DNA from: Gamsiella multidivaricata | Lineage: Eukaryota; Mortierellomycota; Mortierellomycetes; Mortierellales; Mortierellaceae | Length of the DNA stretch: 64,000 bases | Direction: 5' to 3' | Assembly: GCF_025024155.1 (NCBI RefSeq) | Contig: NW_026251735.1 | Coordinates: 1 to 64,000, forward strand | Part shown: positions 1-9,923 of the stretch, piece after piece | Layout of the letters: each line of letters opens with the position of its first letter | Numbering within the stretch: position 1 is the stretch's first letter | Notes under the pieces: model-generated | The model's input: the letters and a program-made list of their open reading frames with translations, nothing else | What the model was told of the DNA's origin: nothing | Databases searched by the model: none | Program-made: the position numbers and the translations under genes

Positions 1-2
1 AG

Positions 3-200
3 GCTTCGGCAGGCGATCGCGAGGCAGAATATCTGTTGTGGAGGGCCATGTTGGACCAGGGCGTGTACGTGAACCTGGGCGAGGCTTTTGCGGAGAGGAA
101 GATCGGCTTCTTCAGATTGACGTTCTCGGTGCCCTCGGAGATGTTGAAGTTGGGGCTGGAGAGAATGATCAGGGCCTGCCAGGCTACCCTTGCAGCGTAA
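3..200 (+). CDS. C-terminal end of an ACC-synthase-like aminotransferase (partial)
   Basis: This open frame enters the window from the left and ends at TAA 198-200, giving 65 residues. It reads as the tail of a fold-type I PLP enzyme of the ACC synthase-like/class I aminotransferase group. The segment has the form 'LLDQGVYVNLGEAF' (here MLDQGVYVNLGEAF), then 'GFFRLTFSVP' and a short helix ending LAA. In this family the Arg of the F-R-L/I-x-F motif binds the substrate carboxylate, and FFRLTFSV fits that position. The catalytic Lys and PLP-binding parts lie outside the window, so activity and true substrate cannot be judged. Many fungal members labelled ACC synthase-like have no shown ethylene role. 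Assignment is by motif recall only. Confidence 0.7.
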   Translation, partial: ASAGDREAEYLLWRAMLDQGVYVNLGEAFAERKIGFFRLTFSVPSEMLKLGLERMIRACQATLAA

Positions 201-365
201 TACGGGAGCCTTTGTATGTGGTATATAAAGAGTTTTTATGTACAAGGATCGCCATAGGCGATAGTAATTAGCTGTGGACTATTTAGGACTATAGGACTAG
301 AAAAGATGATAAAATCACAAACTCGATTGAGGATTGTTGCTCGGGTCGGGCGTTTGCACAGTGGC

Positions 366-2417
366 CTAAATCTCGGCGCCGTGGGGGTTCCGCTTGGACG
401 CGGACGCGGACAAAGATGTAATAGTTGGTCTCTCTGGCTGGGACTCGCTCTTGGAGTTGTCGTGGTCAGCCTCACTATCGACATTACCGTGCGAAGGACG
501 AGCGATAACCTGTGGCGCTGACACCCCTCTTGAGATCCTTACTGCTCCTGATCCTGACCCTGCTGCTACTGCTGCACTGTCCTGGTTCTCAGGGGTTCTG
601 GGGCGACTAGCGAGACTTGAGGAAAATAGAGATGTCGTGGATGTCGAGGGAATTCCCACCCCTTGTTCCCACTGCTGCTGATTATACGCGCGATCGTATT
701 CTGAAGTTGTCTCACTGTCCTCCGGATAGTCTTGTTGCTCATAATACATCTCTCCAGTATTGGGGTCGTAATACACAAAGACCGGCAGTGTATAAGGATC
801 CTGACCCTGACGGTGACCCAACTCCGTCTGTTGCTGTTGCTGTTCCTGCTGGTTGAAAAATTGCTGATGGTACCGACGGAAGGCTTCTTGGCCTTCAGTG
901 CTACCACTGTTACTCGGCGTATAGCGTCCGTATCCTGCTGCCATCGCTGCTGCAAAAGGCTCCGTTGGCGGGATATAGCCGGCATGCTCCCCACTACCAC
1001 CAAACCCATTCTGCTGCCCGGGCGCCTGCCCGTGTCGCTCGGCCATAGCGTAGGGCGCTGCATATCCAACCCTGCCATCAACCATCGCCTGCTCATCATT
1101 CTGCGATTCCACAGATTCATGTCCACTCTCGCTATTCGCAGGAAACATGCCACTGCTGGCGACCAGGGGCGTGGGCGGAAGGTCCTTTCGGGGATGCTGT
1201 GTCCAGTTCTCGTGCATGGCCAATCCCGCAAGGGATGAGTTAAAGAATAAATCGTTGGTCCGGCGGAGACGTAGGAGACGACGGCGGGATCGATGGCGTT
1301 TTATGAGAAAGAGGCCGATCACGGCGGCGAGGAGTAGGAAGAAAGAGGTGAGAACTATACCGACGACGGCGCCGGTCGGGAGCTGTGAGGAATAAGAGGA
1401 GGTTTCAGTGGGGGTTTCAGAGGGGGGAGCGATCGTGATGGAAGGGACGGAGCCTGCGGAAGGGGAGGAGGTGATAGGGAGCGTGGAGTAGGTTGGGTTT
1501 GTGGGAGGTAAAGTGGGATCTCGAGTAGTCGTTATGGGTGTACGCGTCCTTGTGCGGGTGCGTGTTGGTTTTGCAGTAGTTGTGCTTGGTGGAGGTGATG
1601 GTGAATGAGAGTTGTTTGTCGTAGTTGTAGTTGTTTTCACAGTTGTTTTCGTAGTTGTTTTCGTAGTTGTTTTCGTAGTTGCAGTTGGAGGCGGCCAGGG
1701 AGATACTTTAGTCGTCGTTGTTATAATCGTTACTGCTGTAGTCGTCGCTGTTGTAGCCGTCGTTGTTGTAGTTGCTGTAGCGGGCGGACTGGCTGTTGTA
1801 GTCATGGTCGTAACTGGTGTCGGCTCAGCTGTAGTGGCTCTCGTCGGCTCCGCGGTCGCTGTAATGACTGTCGTCGGCTCCACGGTCGCTGTAATGACTG
1901 TCGTCGGCTCCACGGTCGCTGTAATGGCTGTCGTCGGCACCACGGTCGCTGTAGTTGATTCTGTAGTTGATTCTATAGTTGTAAAAGATGTAGTTGTGGT
2001 CGGCAGCTCAGTTATGGTGGTAGCTGTAGCTGTCTCCATCGTCGTAGTGGTTGTTGCAGAAGAAGTAGTTGAAGTGGGTCCCCGAGTGGTAGTGGGTTCC
2101 CGAGCGGTAGTGGGCTCCCGAGTGGTAGTTGGATCACGAGAGGTAGTACTAATGGCAGCGGTAGTGGGAGATATTGATGGGTCTCGAGTGGTAGTGGTAG
2201 TAGAAATAGTAGTGGTATATATTGGTGGCCTCAGAGTAGTAGCCGTTGTTCTTGTAGTCGTGACCTCTTGGCTTCCGAAGATGGTCGTTACTTTTGACTG
2301 ATTCTTGGAAGCGGCTGTAGTCGCACTCGTGGTCGTTGTCAAAGTGGCAGTTATAGTTGCGGTGGTTGTATCTGGATCGTCAATGGTGGGCACTTTGGAT
2401 GTGAGCGACGAGGACAT
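366..2417 (-). CDS. Thr/Ser-rich mucin-like single-pass membrane protein
   Basis: A 683-residue frame from the ATG at 2417; an in-frame ATG at 2555 would add 46 residues. Residues from about 15 to 320 are extremely rich in Thr, with imperfect repeats of the form EPTTVITATV and REPTT, as in O-mannosylated stalks. A single strong membrane span follows (GAVVGIVLTSFFLLLAAVIG), then a basic stop-transfer stretch (KRHRSRRR) and about 270 residues of a Pro/Gln/Gly-rich tail with DLPPTP and polyQ. This resembles fungal cell-wall sensor or Axl2/Skg6-type membrane proteins, but no specific domain is visible. The 2417 start lacks a signal peptide and the 2555 start gives only a weak hydrophobic one, so an upstream exon or signal-anchor topology is possible. 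The large opposite-strand Val-rich frame at 1612-2301 is a shadow of the Thr repeats. Confidence 0.7.
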   Translation of the reverse strand: MSSSLTSKVPTIDDPDTTTATITATLTTTTSATTAASKNQSKVTTIFGSQEVTTTRTTATTLRPPIYTTTISTTTTTRDPSISPTTAAISTTSRDPTTTREPTTAREPTTTRGPTSTTSSATTTTTMETATATTITELPTTTTSFTTIESTTESTTATVVPTTAITATVEPTTVITATVEPTTVITATAEPTRATTAEPTPVTTMTTTASPPATATTTTTATTATTTAVTIITTTTKVSPWPPPTATTKTTTKTTTKTTVKTTTTTTNNSHSPSPPPSTTTAKPTRTRTRTRTPITTTRDPTLPPTNPTYSTLPITSSPSAGSVPSITIAPPSETPTETSSYSSQLPTGAVVGIVLTSFFLLLAAVIGLFLIKRHRSRRRLLRLRRTNDLFFNSSLAGLAMHENWTQHPRKDLPPTPLVASSGMFPANSESGHESVESQNDEQAMVDGRVGYAAPYAMAERHGQAPGQQNGFGGSGEHAGYIPPTEPFAAAMAAGYGRYTPSNSGSTEGQEAFRRYHQQFFNQQEQQQQQTELGHRQGQDPYTLPVFVYYDPNTGEMYYEQQDYPEDSETTSEYDRAYNQQQWEQGVGIPSTSTTSLFSSSLASRPRTPENQDSAAVAAGSGSGAVRISRGVSAPQVIARPSHGNVDSEADHDNSKSESQPERPTITSLSASASKRNPHGAEI

Positions 2418-3356
2418 GGTTCGATCGGACGCCCTTCTCCTTTGATTTCGTGGTGTTGGTAGTCGTGTTACTCCTGTAATGCAAAGCAGCGACAACGGTT
2501 CAGAGTGATTGGGGAAGTGAAGAGGAAAGGAGGAGAGAAAGAGAGACAAGAACACTTCGGTGGGCGGTGGTTGTCCTTTTTAGTGTTGTCCTAGTTTACT
2601 GTCTCTCCTGTCCAAATGCGACCTTTCGCTGCCGGAGCTTCCAAAAAGAAAAGAAGACCAGCTAGTGAGCTTTCTTGCCCAATCAGCCACTCAGCCAGCT
2701 AGTCATTCAGTCATCCAGTTGGTTGTTCCTGGGCTGTTTTTATCTCTGCGAATCAGATCGCCGTCGACGCTTTCCCGCCCTGCTGGGGAAAGCAAGTCGC
2801 GGCAGCGATCGAATCGTGTTTGATTTACTTCACATCACCACCACCCCTACTACAGTTGTCTCACATGTATTTTCGGCATAGCGCGTGCCTCTTTCCTTTC
2901 CTCTTTCTGGCCCCAACCAACCCACTGTCACCAGTTCTCCTGAAGAAGAAAGGCCCCATGTTTTAATTTTAGTTTCCTGGATGGCGGTGCAGGGGATGAC
3001 ATGCCATGATGTCTCTCAGAGTTATAATGCTTATTTTGAGGGTGGCCAAAACTGCGAACTATACATATTAGAGTTGAACGTGTGGATGCTCCGTGTCCCG
3101 CAGTGAGCATGCGCTAAATAGACATTTGCATTCAACCCCTAAAATTTCAGCGTAATCGCTTAACCACGCTTACGACTGTTTGAGAAAAAGAACACTTGCA
3201 TCAATCCGTCAGGAGGCTAGTGCTCCTAGCTTAGCGCGCCGATTACTCGAGATCGTCCTTCGCTAGAACTAAATAAAACCAATTTATATTTCATTATATG
3301 GAAAGACAATTCTGTCGCAAGTAGCAACGTTCTAATCAAATCAGAAACATGATCCT
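2418..3356. other. Intergenic stretch between the mucin-like gene and the coiled-coil pair
   Basis: This stretch of about 940 bases probably holds the promoter of the mucin-like gene on its left side. Only short frames with unremarkable composition are present, and I see no convincing gene or RNA. Confidence 0.4.
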
Positions 3357-4799
3357 TTAATGATTTCTAACAACGGCCAATATCTCGCTGTGCAACTGCC
3401 TCATGATGTTCGTCTGCACCTGCAGCACTTCCTGCAGTCCCCCGAACCCAGCGCGCCAACTATCCAAACTCACCAACTGTCCTGCCTTGACAGCCGCAAC
3501 ATCCTGGACGAGCCTCTCGATACCGAATGCAAGAGCGTCCATATTCGAGGACATAAACTTGATCTGCATGATTAAGTGATCCACTTGTCCCTGTAGAATC
3601 TGCAACCATCCGACTTGCTCGTCCGATGCTCTCATGATCGTATTCAGTGGTCGGACAATGTTGATCAAATCAGCCTGATTCGGGGGATATACTGCGCTTG
3701 GTATGTTTCTTGGGGTTGCGTTGGACGTGCTGCCACTCGAAGAATCATTACTAGACATCTCTGGAATTGACGTTGGACGGGGCATGCTGGGAGCCGCCGT
3801 GGAGGCGAGGCATGGGGCATAAGCTGATTCGGCTGTCGGTGTGTGTTGAGGTGAGGTGATTAACTCAATTACGAATGATGAAAACATGCAAGCAGTGTCA
3901 AATGCTGCGGCGAGCGTGCTGGTAATAGAGATTTCACTAGACTTTGGTGCAGCGGCGGTGGTGTAGTTTTGCATGCTTGGGGCCGACGTGAAGCTCGATA
4001 GTCTTGCTTGTTTTGTTGCAGTAATGGTAGTCGTTGGCGGCGCATTAGCCACTATGATTGGATCTGCGCTGGCTTTGATTTCTGAGGGAGTCCTAAGCAG
4101 ACCGATTGAGGCCGTAGCGAGCATGCTTGTGGGATTGCTAGTAGGCGCGGCGGTTGGGCGGGAGATGTCGACTGGCGTGAAGAAGGACGAGCTGACAGCG
4201 ACGACCGTGTTAGTCATGCTTGTGACAACGGAGGGTGCAGCAGGCACTCCTGCAGTGACAGTTGCAATGGATGTGGTAGAAAAAGCCGTGTTAGCTTGAG
4301 CTGCGGTCATGGCGGATATGGTTGAAGGCGCCGAGGTCTGACTGTTTCTATCCACCTGCTCGATGATATCCCGCATTCTTTGCTCATGGTGCTGGATCTG
4401 TATTGCATTCTAGTTGCACGACCTTGCCACAGCTTCCAATATACGTGCTATGTCCGCAAAGATGCTGCTATCAGCGCCGGATGGGGCCGCTGCACTGATT
4501 GTGGCGGGAACATTGCAAGGCGTATTGTCAGTGGGCATTACAGTCAACGTCCTATTAGTGGAGCCAGAACCGGACGACCCGGTTATGACCTCTGGTTCCG
4601 CGGCTAATGACCTTGATCGTTTGATAACACGATTCGGAGCCTCTATGATCTGGACTTCTTGCTCATCCGCACCCTGGGGCTCCGCTTGTTTGCCATTATT
4701 CCGACGCTTGAGACGTGGATCCTGTGGCGGGCCACTGGTTTGTGGATCATGGCTTGTCGACGTTGACACTGAGATTATACTTGTCTTGCGGCCGTTCAT
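3357..4799 (-). pseudogene. Coiled-coil protein, paralogue A, interrupted by an in-frame TAG
   Basis: Two frames in the same phase, 4799-4410 and 4376-3357, are separated by one TAG (forward 4410-4412) and 11 open codons. The join falls inside a heptad-like stretch (ILEAVARSCN, stop, NAIQIQHHEQRM), so the stop seems to split one former protein of about 480 residues. The middle is Ser/Thr/Ala-rich. The last 90 residues form a predicted coiled coil with VERL/IERL-x-QDVA and NIMRQ, closely matching the neighbour at 5073-6329. It lacks that neighbour's conserved N-terminal domain. I found no phase-preserving intron around the TAG, though a short one is not excluded. It may therefore be a pseudogene, two genes, or a gene starting at 4376. 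Function is unknown. Confidence 0.5.
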
Positions 4800-5072
4800 A
4801 GTGCCAATGAGGGATGAGAGTTGAGCGATGAGCAATGAGAGAAGATGAGTGATGCCATTCCAATCAGCTTCAGGGTTGGTGTTTCGACAGCCAACTGGAC
4901 CTGAAGCCACTGTCATGTCGCACGGCCATGGGCACGTACGCGAGAAGTACGCGACAGGGTCCAAGCGTGTAGCACAGCATGATATTCAATTTGACTACCG
5001 CACTCTCAATTCTCAATTATATTTATTGTTTTTTTCGCTATACAAGATTGCAACTCAGTGCTGATTGCTTTC

Positions 5073-6329
5073 TCAATGATAGTCAGGATATGGGCGTTTC
5101 GCAATGGCCAATGTCTCGTTGTGCTGTTGCCTCATGATGTTCGTCAGCACCTGAATCGCCTCCTGCACACCCCTGAACCCAGTATGACTATTATCTAATG
5201 TAGCCAATTGTCCCGCCTTGATGCCCGCAACATCCTGTGTGAGCCTCTCAACATTCGACAAGAGCGCGCTCATGTTGGAAGCCATCCGAGTGTTCTGCAG
5301 CAGCAACTGACCGACCTGACTTTGAAGGTTTTGAATCTGTTGTTCCTGTTGCTCCATTCGTCTTGCATTATCCTGCATCACTGCTTGGCATAATCGCGTA
5401 TCGCTTAAATTTAGAGTTGCATCACCACTGTGGATGGTGGACGTTGTGTTGGGCACGTTAATCGGGACCCGGTTAGAGATATTTTCTGCGGAAGCGGTGT
5501 TGGATACGTTGGTGATGGAATTTGTATTGGATGTGCCCGCTGGGGTGGCGGTAAACGTGCTTGCTAGTACTGTCCTCAACATCGGAGCGGCAGAGGTTAG
5601 GTTGGATGCACTGGCTGTACAGGCTATTTTGAAGAAGGTGGCGGCAGAGATTGGATTGGATGTAGTAACTGCAGAGGCCGGATTGGAAGATGCGGTCGTA
5701 GAGGTTGAGCTGGTTGTGCTTCTGATAGATTCTGTCTCGTCATCAGAACAGTTCTCTGAGCCCATGTCCATTCTGGATCCCTCGTAAGTGTGGCCAGGTT
5801 CTTTGCCTGTTAACGTCCTTTGCCACTTGGAGGCCGGTTCCTGTGCTTTATCCTGTGCAGGATGTCTGTTAGGGTCTATCGAAGCTGGGCGCGATCTTCC
5901 AGTACTGTGCGCTTCATGGATAATCGAAAGAAAGTGATCCATACGAGTTTGCGGCTCCCCCATCTCTGAAGCCGAGCCGGCTACCTTGGCTTTCCCCGCA
6001 TATTCCTGCAACTGCCTTTCGACCATAGCCTTCAAGGTACGACCGGTAATCCCAATAAACTCCACGTCCTGTTTCTGAACCGACATGGATTCGAGTTGCC
6101 TCGCGATGTGTTCCCACTTCTCGGGTGCGCCTCTCTCGTTTGGCAATGGGACGTCAGACGCGACCATTGATAGTGCTGTCTCGATTATCTCCGCCAGACG
6201 ACTGTCCTTATAAAACCCACGATACCGTAACGGTCTCTTCATTGCCTTTGGGTCCTGTGGAGCGCGATCCCCATGTTGCTCTGCCTGAGATCCGTTTCCC
6301 TCTGATGTATTGGCTGAATGTTCGCTCAT
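5073..6329 (-). CDS. Coiled-coil protein, paralogue B, with an N-terminal SANT-like region
   Basis: A 418-residue frame from the ATG at 6329; an in-frame ATG at 6479 is less likely because its extension is low-quality sequence. Residues 30-120 form a compact charged region (RYRGFYKDSRLAEIIETAL, WEHIARQLES, GRTLKAMVERQLQEYAG) that recalls Myb/SANT-like DNA-binding modules found in transposon-derived and fungal regulators; this is an inference. A Ser/Thr/Ala-rich linker follows, then a Gln-rich coiled coil (EQQEQQIQNLQSQVGQLL) and a conserved tail shared with paralogue A (SNMSALL, VERLTQDVAGIKAGQL, NIMRQQHNE). The pair most likely arose by tandem duplication. No partner or pathway can be named. 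Confidence 0.6.
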   Translation of the reverse strand: MSEHSANTSEGNGSQAEQHGDRAPQDPKAMKRPLRYRGFYKDSRLAEIIETALSMVASDVPLPNERGAPEKWEHIARQLESMSVQKQDVEFIGITGRTLKAMVERQLQEYAGKAKVAGSASEMGEPQTRMDHFLSIIHEAHSTGRSRPASIDPNRHPAQDKAQEPASKWQRTLTGKEPGHTYEGSRMDMGSENCSDDETESIRSTTSSTSTTASSNPASAVTTSNPISAATFFKIACTASASNLTSAAPMLRTVLASTFTATPAGTSNTNSITNVSNTASAENISNRVPINVPNTTSTIHSGDATLNLSDTRLCQAVMQDNARRMEQQEQQIQNLQSQVGQLLLQNTRMASNMSALLSNVERLTQDVAGIKAGQLATLDNSHTGFRGVQEAIQVLTNIMRQQHNETLAIAKRPYPDYH

Positions 6330-7573
6330 GGCGTTGGATGAGGTGAATGGATCAACTGTGGTGCTGACCCGAGCCGACCTATCAGGAGTCAGCCCGAATT
6401 TCAGGTACAAGGGTACAAGGCAGCAATTGGGTTTGCGGCGACTGGAGAAAAACGGTGGCCCAAGCGGAAGCGGCACCATGCCGTTGTCCCTGAAAGAAGG
6501 GGGACCAACTGGGGAGTGCTATTATGGGGCTAAAGAGCATCCTTAGTTCGCGTACGGATATAGCCTTACTGCGCTACCATTAAGGTAACTGACTAGTCCT
6601 GTGATAGATTCATTCGGCTGTTCGTTAGGCTGATGCATATAGTCATCATACACGCTAAAATTTACAGCCCACGTACTGAAGGGTGCACATTCATACCGTC
6701 AACTTTTTTTTTACCTCCTTGCATGCAGCATCTCCCCGCAATGGGTTGGGCAGCTGACCTTTTTCGTGCAACCTAATACCAAGGGTCTTTTACAACTGTA
6801 AAGGCAAACTCTTTCGGGCTGGTGTGGTTCTGTTGGAAGATGGCACACAACTACTTGTATACAATCATAGTCTACATTCGCCCAGGAAAGGGACAGGGGG
6901 TACATGCAGTTCGAGGCTGGGATATGCGCAATGCTCTTTGGTTTCGTTGCTCGCGAACAGGAATATGTCCCGGCACATTGTTTCTTCTTAAAAAAAACCA
7001 GAGACATCCTCCTACTGTGGTAGTTCCTCCTGCAGTTCATGCAAAAGTCAAAGCGGGCCAACTCTCTGTTTGCTCCTATTTATTTTACGTGCCACACTTC
7101 GCCAAGTTGATGCATGGCTATAAGACTAGGGCTGCACGCACACGCGTTGCAGATGTACGTACATGAATGGGAGATGTAGCAAGGCGAAGAATGAAAACTA
7201 TTATACCGTCCAGAATGCATCATGCTGCACATCGACATGTTCACACTGTTGATTTTTTTTTTGTTCTGGTGAGAAACTCTTTGTTGGTTTAATGTATTAA
7301 AAGTACAAGGTATGGAGAGAAGAAAAGGCCGCGACTATGGCTATTGAAACAACTCGTAAATGCGAGTTCTGCTGTATGAAGTAATTGAGAATCAGTCTAT
7401 CGTAATGTTTATCTATAGTACAAGTAAAAAGCAAATTGCGAAATAAAGGTACAACTGTACAAAAGGTGTAGTTTGAAAGGTATTTTCTATGGTGGTACGT
7501 GTTTCTGTTAGATTCAGGAACACTTCCTCGCGCGAGAAAACGGATCACGGGCGCATGCGAGGGAAGAAGCCCT
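6330..7573. other. Intergenic stretch with no supported gene
   Basis: Overlapping short frames occur on both strands around 6711-7166. None shows domain-like composition, and they mirror one another, so I see nothing coding here. The right part is AT-rich and likely holds the 3' flank of the 7574-7996 gene. Confidence 0.35.
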
Positions 7574-7996
7574 TTAAGGCTCCTGGAGAAGACTGGGTGT
7601 CAGCGAAATCCGGATGGTGCTCGAACAGCGCGTCTGCAACAGCTCGTCGAACTGGCGCATCTTCTCTGTCATCTGAGGTTGTGTCTCCTTCCTGCTCAGG
7701 ATAGGGCGAAGGCTCAATGGTCGCAGGTCCCGACTCACAGAGCGGAGCGAGTTCTCGGTCATGGCAGCAACCGATTTGCGACGCTCGCGCATCATCTCCA
7801 AACGCATAGAGTTCACCGCAGTGGGTTCCATCGAGTGCCGATACTGGGCCTCAGAGATAGGACCCAATGTGAGGGAGTTGGATCCCGAGGAGCTGTTGTT
7901 GGTATTATTGTTGTTGAAGATGCGAATCAAGGAGAAGCGGCGACCCTTCTTGTTGGCAGGGGTGATGGCCATGGTTGTGGGAGGGCAATGGGTCAT
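7574..7996 (-). CDS. Small basic Asn/Ser-rich protein of unknown function
   Basis: A 140-residue frame from the ATG at 7996; the same frame continues upstream to 8209 with sequence that looks like untranslated leader. The N-terminal part has a basic patch (KKGRRFSLIRIF) followed by an Asn/Ser run. The C-terminal part is better structured, with RRKSVAAM, a basic Arg/Ser-rich stretch, MRQFDELLQTRCSST and ISLTPSLLQEP. The RRxS-type sites and the short SLTP tail suggest a phosphorylated regulatory protein, but this is a guess and I recognise no family. An intron near the 5' end is possible. Confidence 0.5.
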   Translation of the reverse strand: MTHCPPTTMAITPANKKGRRFSLIRIFNNNNTNNSSSGSNSLTLGPISEAQYRHSMEPTAVNSMRLEMMRERRKSVAAMTENSLRSVSRDLRPLSLRPILSRKETQPQMTEKMRQFDELLQTRCSSTIRISLTPSLLQEP

Positions 7997-9923
7997 GATT
8001 GTTGGTTGTTTGTATGTGAATACTTGTGAGGGAACAGCGGGTGACAAGGACGATGGGGTTTGGTTTCTTTTGAGCTGAAGATGAAGAAAAAAAGAAGGGG
8101 AAATTCGATAAGGTCCGAGGGATTTTATATGCTGCAAGGCGAAGAGCAGGAGAAAAGATAGAATGGCCAGGAATGGAAGTGTAACTGTGAGCCTGAATGA
8201 TGAATACAAAGAGAATAAAATACGGTGTTGTTGTACAGACGGTACAAACGGGGGCTAGGCTAGTGCTCTCGCTGTTATTTTTTGCAGCTGTTTACGCCTT
8301 CACACTAGGAGGGGAGGAGAAAAAAGTGTGCTAGGGAGGTTTACGTGAGAGTGGGCGATGACGAGTTGGCTAAAAAAAAAAAGGGTGTATTAGTCTAGTT
8401 CTCTGGCACGTAGACTAGGGATTTCTTTTATGTCGTTCAAGGGTAGGAATAACGTCGCGTTGACGGCAGGCATGTAGATGACCTGTACATGCGATGGACT
8501 GGGGACAGACCGGTTCATTTAAAACATACCTACCCTCCCAAGAATGGTCGCGTCATGTCCATATCCATGTTCCCCCATCATTCGACGCGGTGGAGCAAAT
8601 TTTTTTCTTCCTTCTCCGTGTCTTTTGCTGATAATTCCATTCCTTTACCTCATTCTAATGTCTGCCAACGGACTCATTAGGTCATCCCTTTTTGCCTTTT
8701 ACTGCTCCTCTGCCTCTTTGGTCAAGATGGAGATCCAGCGATGATGTTATGGATGATTATTCATTACTTTCCTGCTCAGCTGCTGGACTTTCTCTTTTTT
8801 TTTTTTTACTGCGCTGGAGTCTTCTTAAGCTATCACGCGTCCCCCTTTCCCTTTCTGGAGCGGTGCTCTGATTGGACGGAGTAAATAATAAGGGCGAAGC
8901 ATTTCCTTGGCGTAATTGGCCAAGAATGACTTCCCTAACGTCTGGTTCGGTCGTCTAGGCAAAGGCGAGGCTTCGATCCAGAATCAACACGACGTTCTTT
9001 GAGAAAAATAAAAGATAATAATAATATCTCAGATCAAAGAATATGTTGTCCGCCCCAAGGCATATTGCATTAGTAGATTCTCCAGAAATAGCCTACTATC
9101 CGATGCTGTTACAATGGTTCCCCCCCCTCTCTCTTCCTCACTTGTGCAACAGTCAGAGAATAATAATGAATAAAATGAAAGAAACATTTGCCCTGGTTGA
9201 CCCAAGGAAAGAATTTTTTTTGTGATCCCAACTGTCCACATATCTGGAGGCGACTGAAACGAGGGGGAGTCTATTCTTTTTTCTTTTTTTTTTTGAAGAG
9301 TGGGATCTGATGGAAAACAGGGCACCAATCAGCACGCGAATTGTGCATTCGTCCCGCTCCCTCAGATGCTTGTATGCATGCACAGAACCTGGGCAACGGG
9401 AAGATTGAGTGAGCGGTACAGGTCTGTGTGTAGCACAAATGAAAAAGGCATTTCCGGAGGCATGGGCCTCTCCACAACTCTATTTTGATATAAACAACGA
9501 AATGCAATGCAGTGGATGGGAAGGGGCGCGGAGATGAATCTACAATCCACTATCTCGATTGTTGGCCCAGGCAGTATACTCCGAGGAGCCATCGTTTCTC
9601 GTGCTGGAGAAATATAGCGAATAAATGCAGATAGAATGTCCGTCCTACTCCAAGCCTTGCACATCATATCCAAGCAAGAGGCTCTTAAGCAACTCTCATA
9701 TTTTTGAAACGGCTGCCCAATGCATGCTTCTCTCTTTACATAGCTCCTCCTCGACATGATAGCGAAGTAAGGGTTTATTGCTCGGGTTTAAAGGTTTGAG
9801 AGTTCGATGATTTGAGATATATTTACAAGTTCATAATAAAGCTGGCGACGTTACGCGTCAAATACAGCCTTAGTAATTAACTCCCTAGAAGTAGATCAAA
9901 ATCAAACGCGACGCGACGCGATA
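7997..9923. other. Intergenic stretch with homopolymer tracts
   Basis: About 1.9 kb holding several T and A runs (for example near 8791, 9215 and 9281) and CT-rich patches. Short frames on the minus strand at 9029-9757 have no recognisable features. No tRNA cloverleaf was found by eye. Confidence 0.35.

Noticed and set aside
566..1238. Long frames on both strands inside the cytosolic tail of the mucin-like gene
   Set aside because: They have erratic composition and overlap a better-supported frame.
1612..2301. Long Val-rich plus-strand frame
   Set aside because: It is the antisense shadow of the ACT/ACC Thr repeats in the mucin-like gene (GTn codons opposite ACn) and has no independent features.
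6711..7166. Two opposite frames of about 115 codons
   Set aside because: They mirror each other, lack domain features and have no promoter-like or splice context.
8941..9000. Possible tRNA T-arm-like sequence (GGCTTCGATCC)
   Set aside because: No acceptor stem or anticodon arm could be paired around it.
9029..9757. Minus-strand frames of 76-131 codons
   Set aside because: Low-complexity Lys runs come from T tracts; no recognisable motif and no plausible splice joins.
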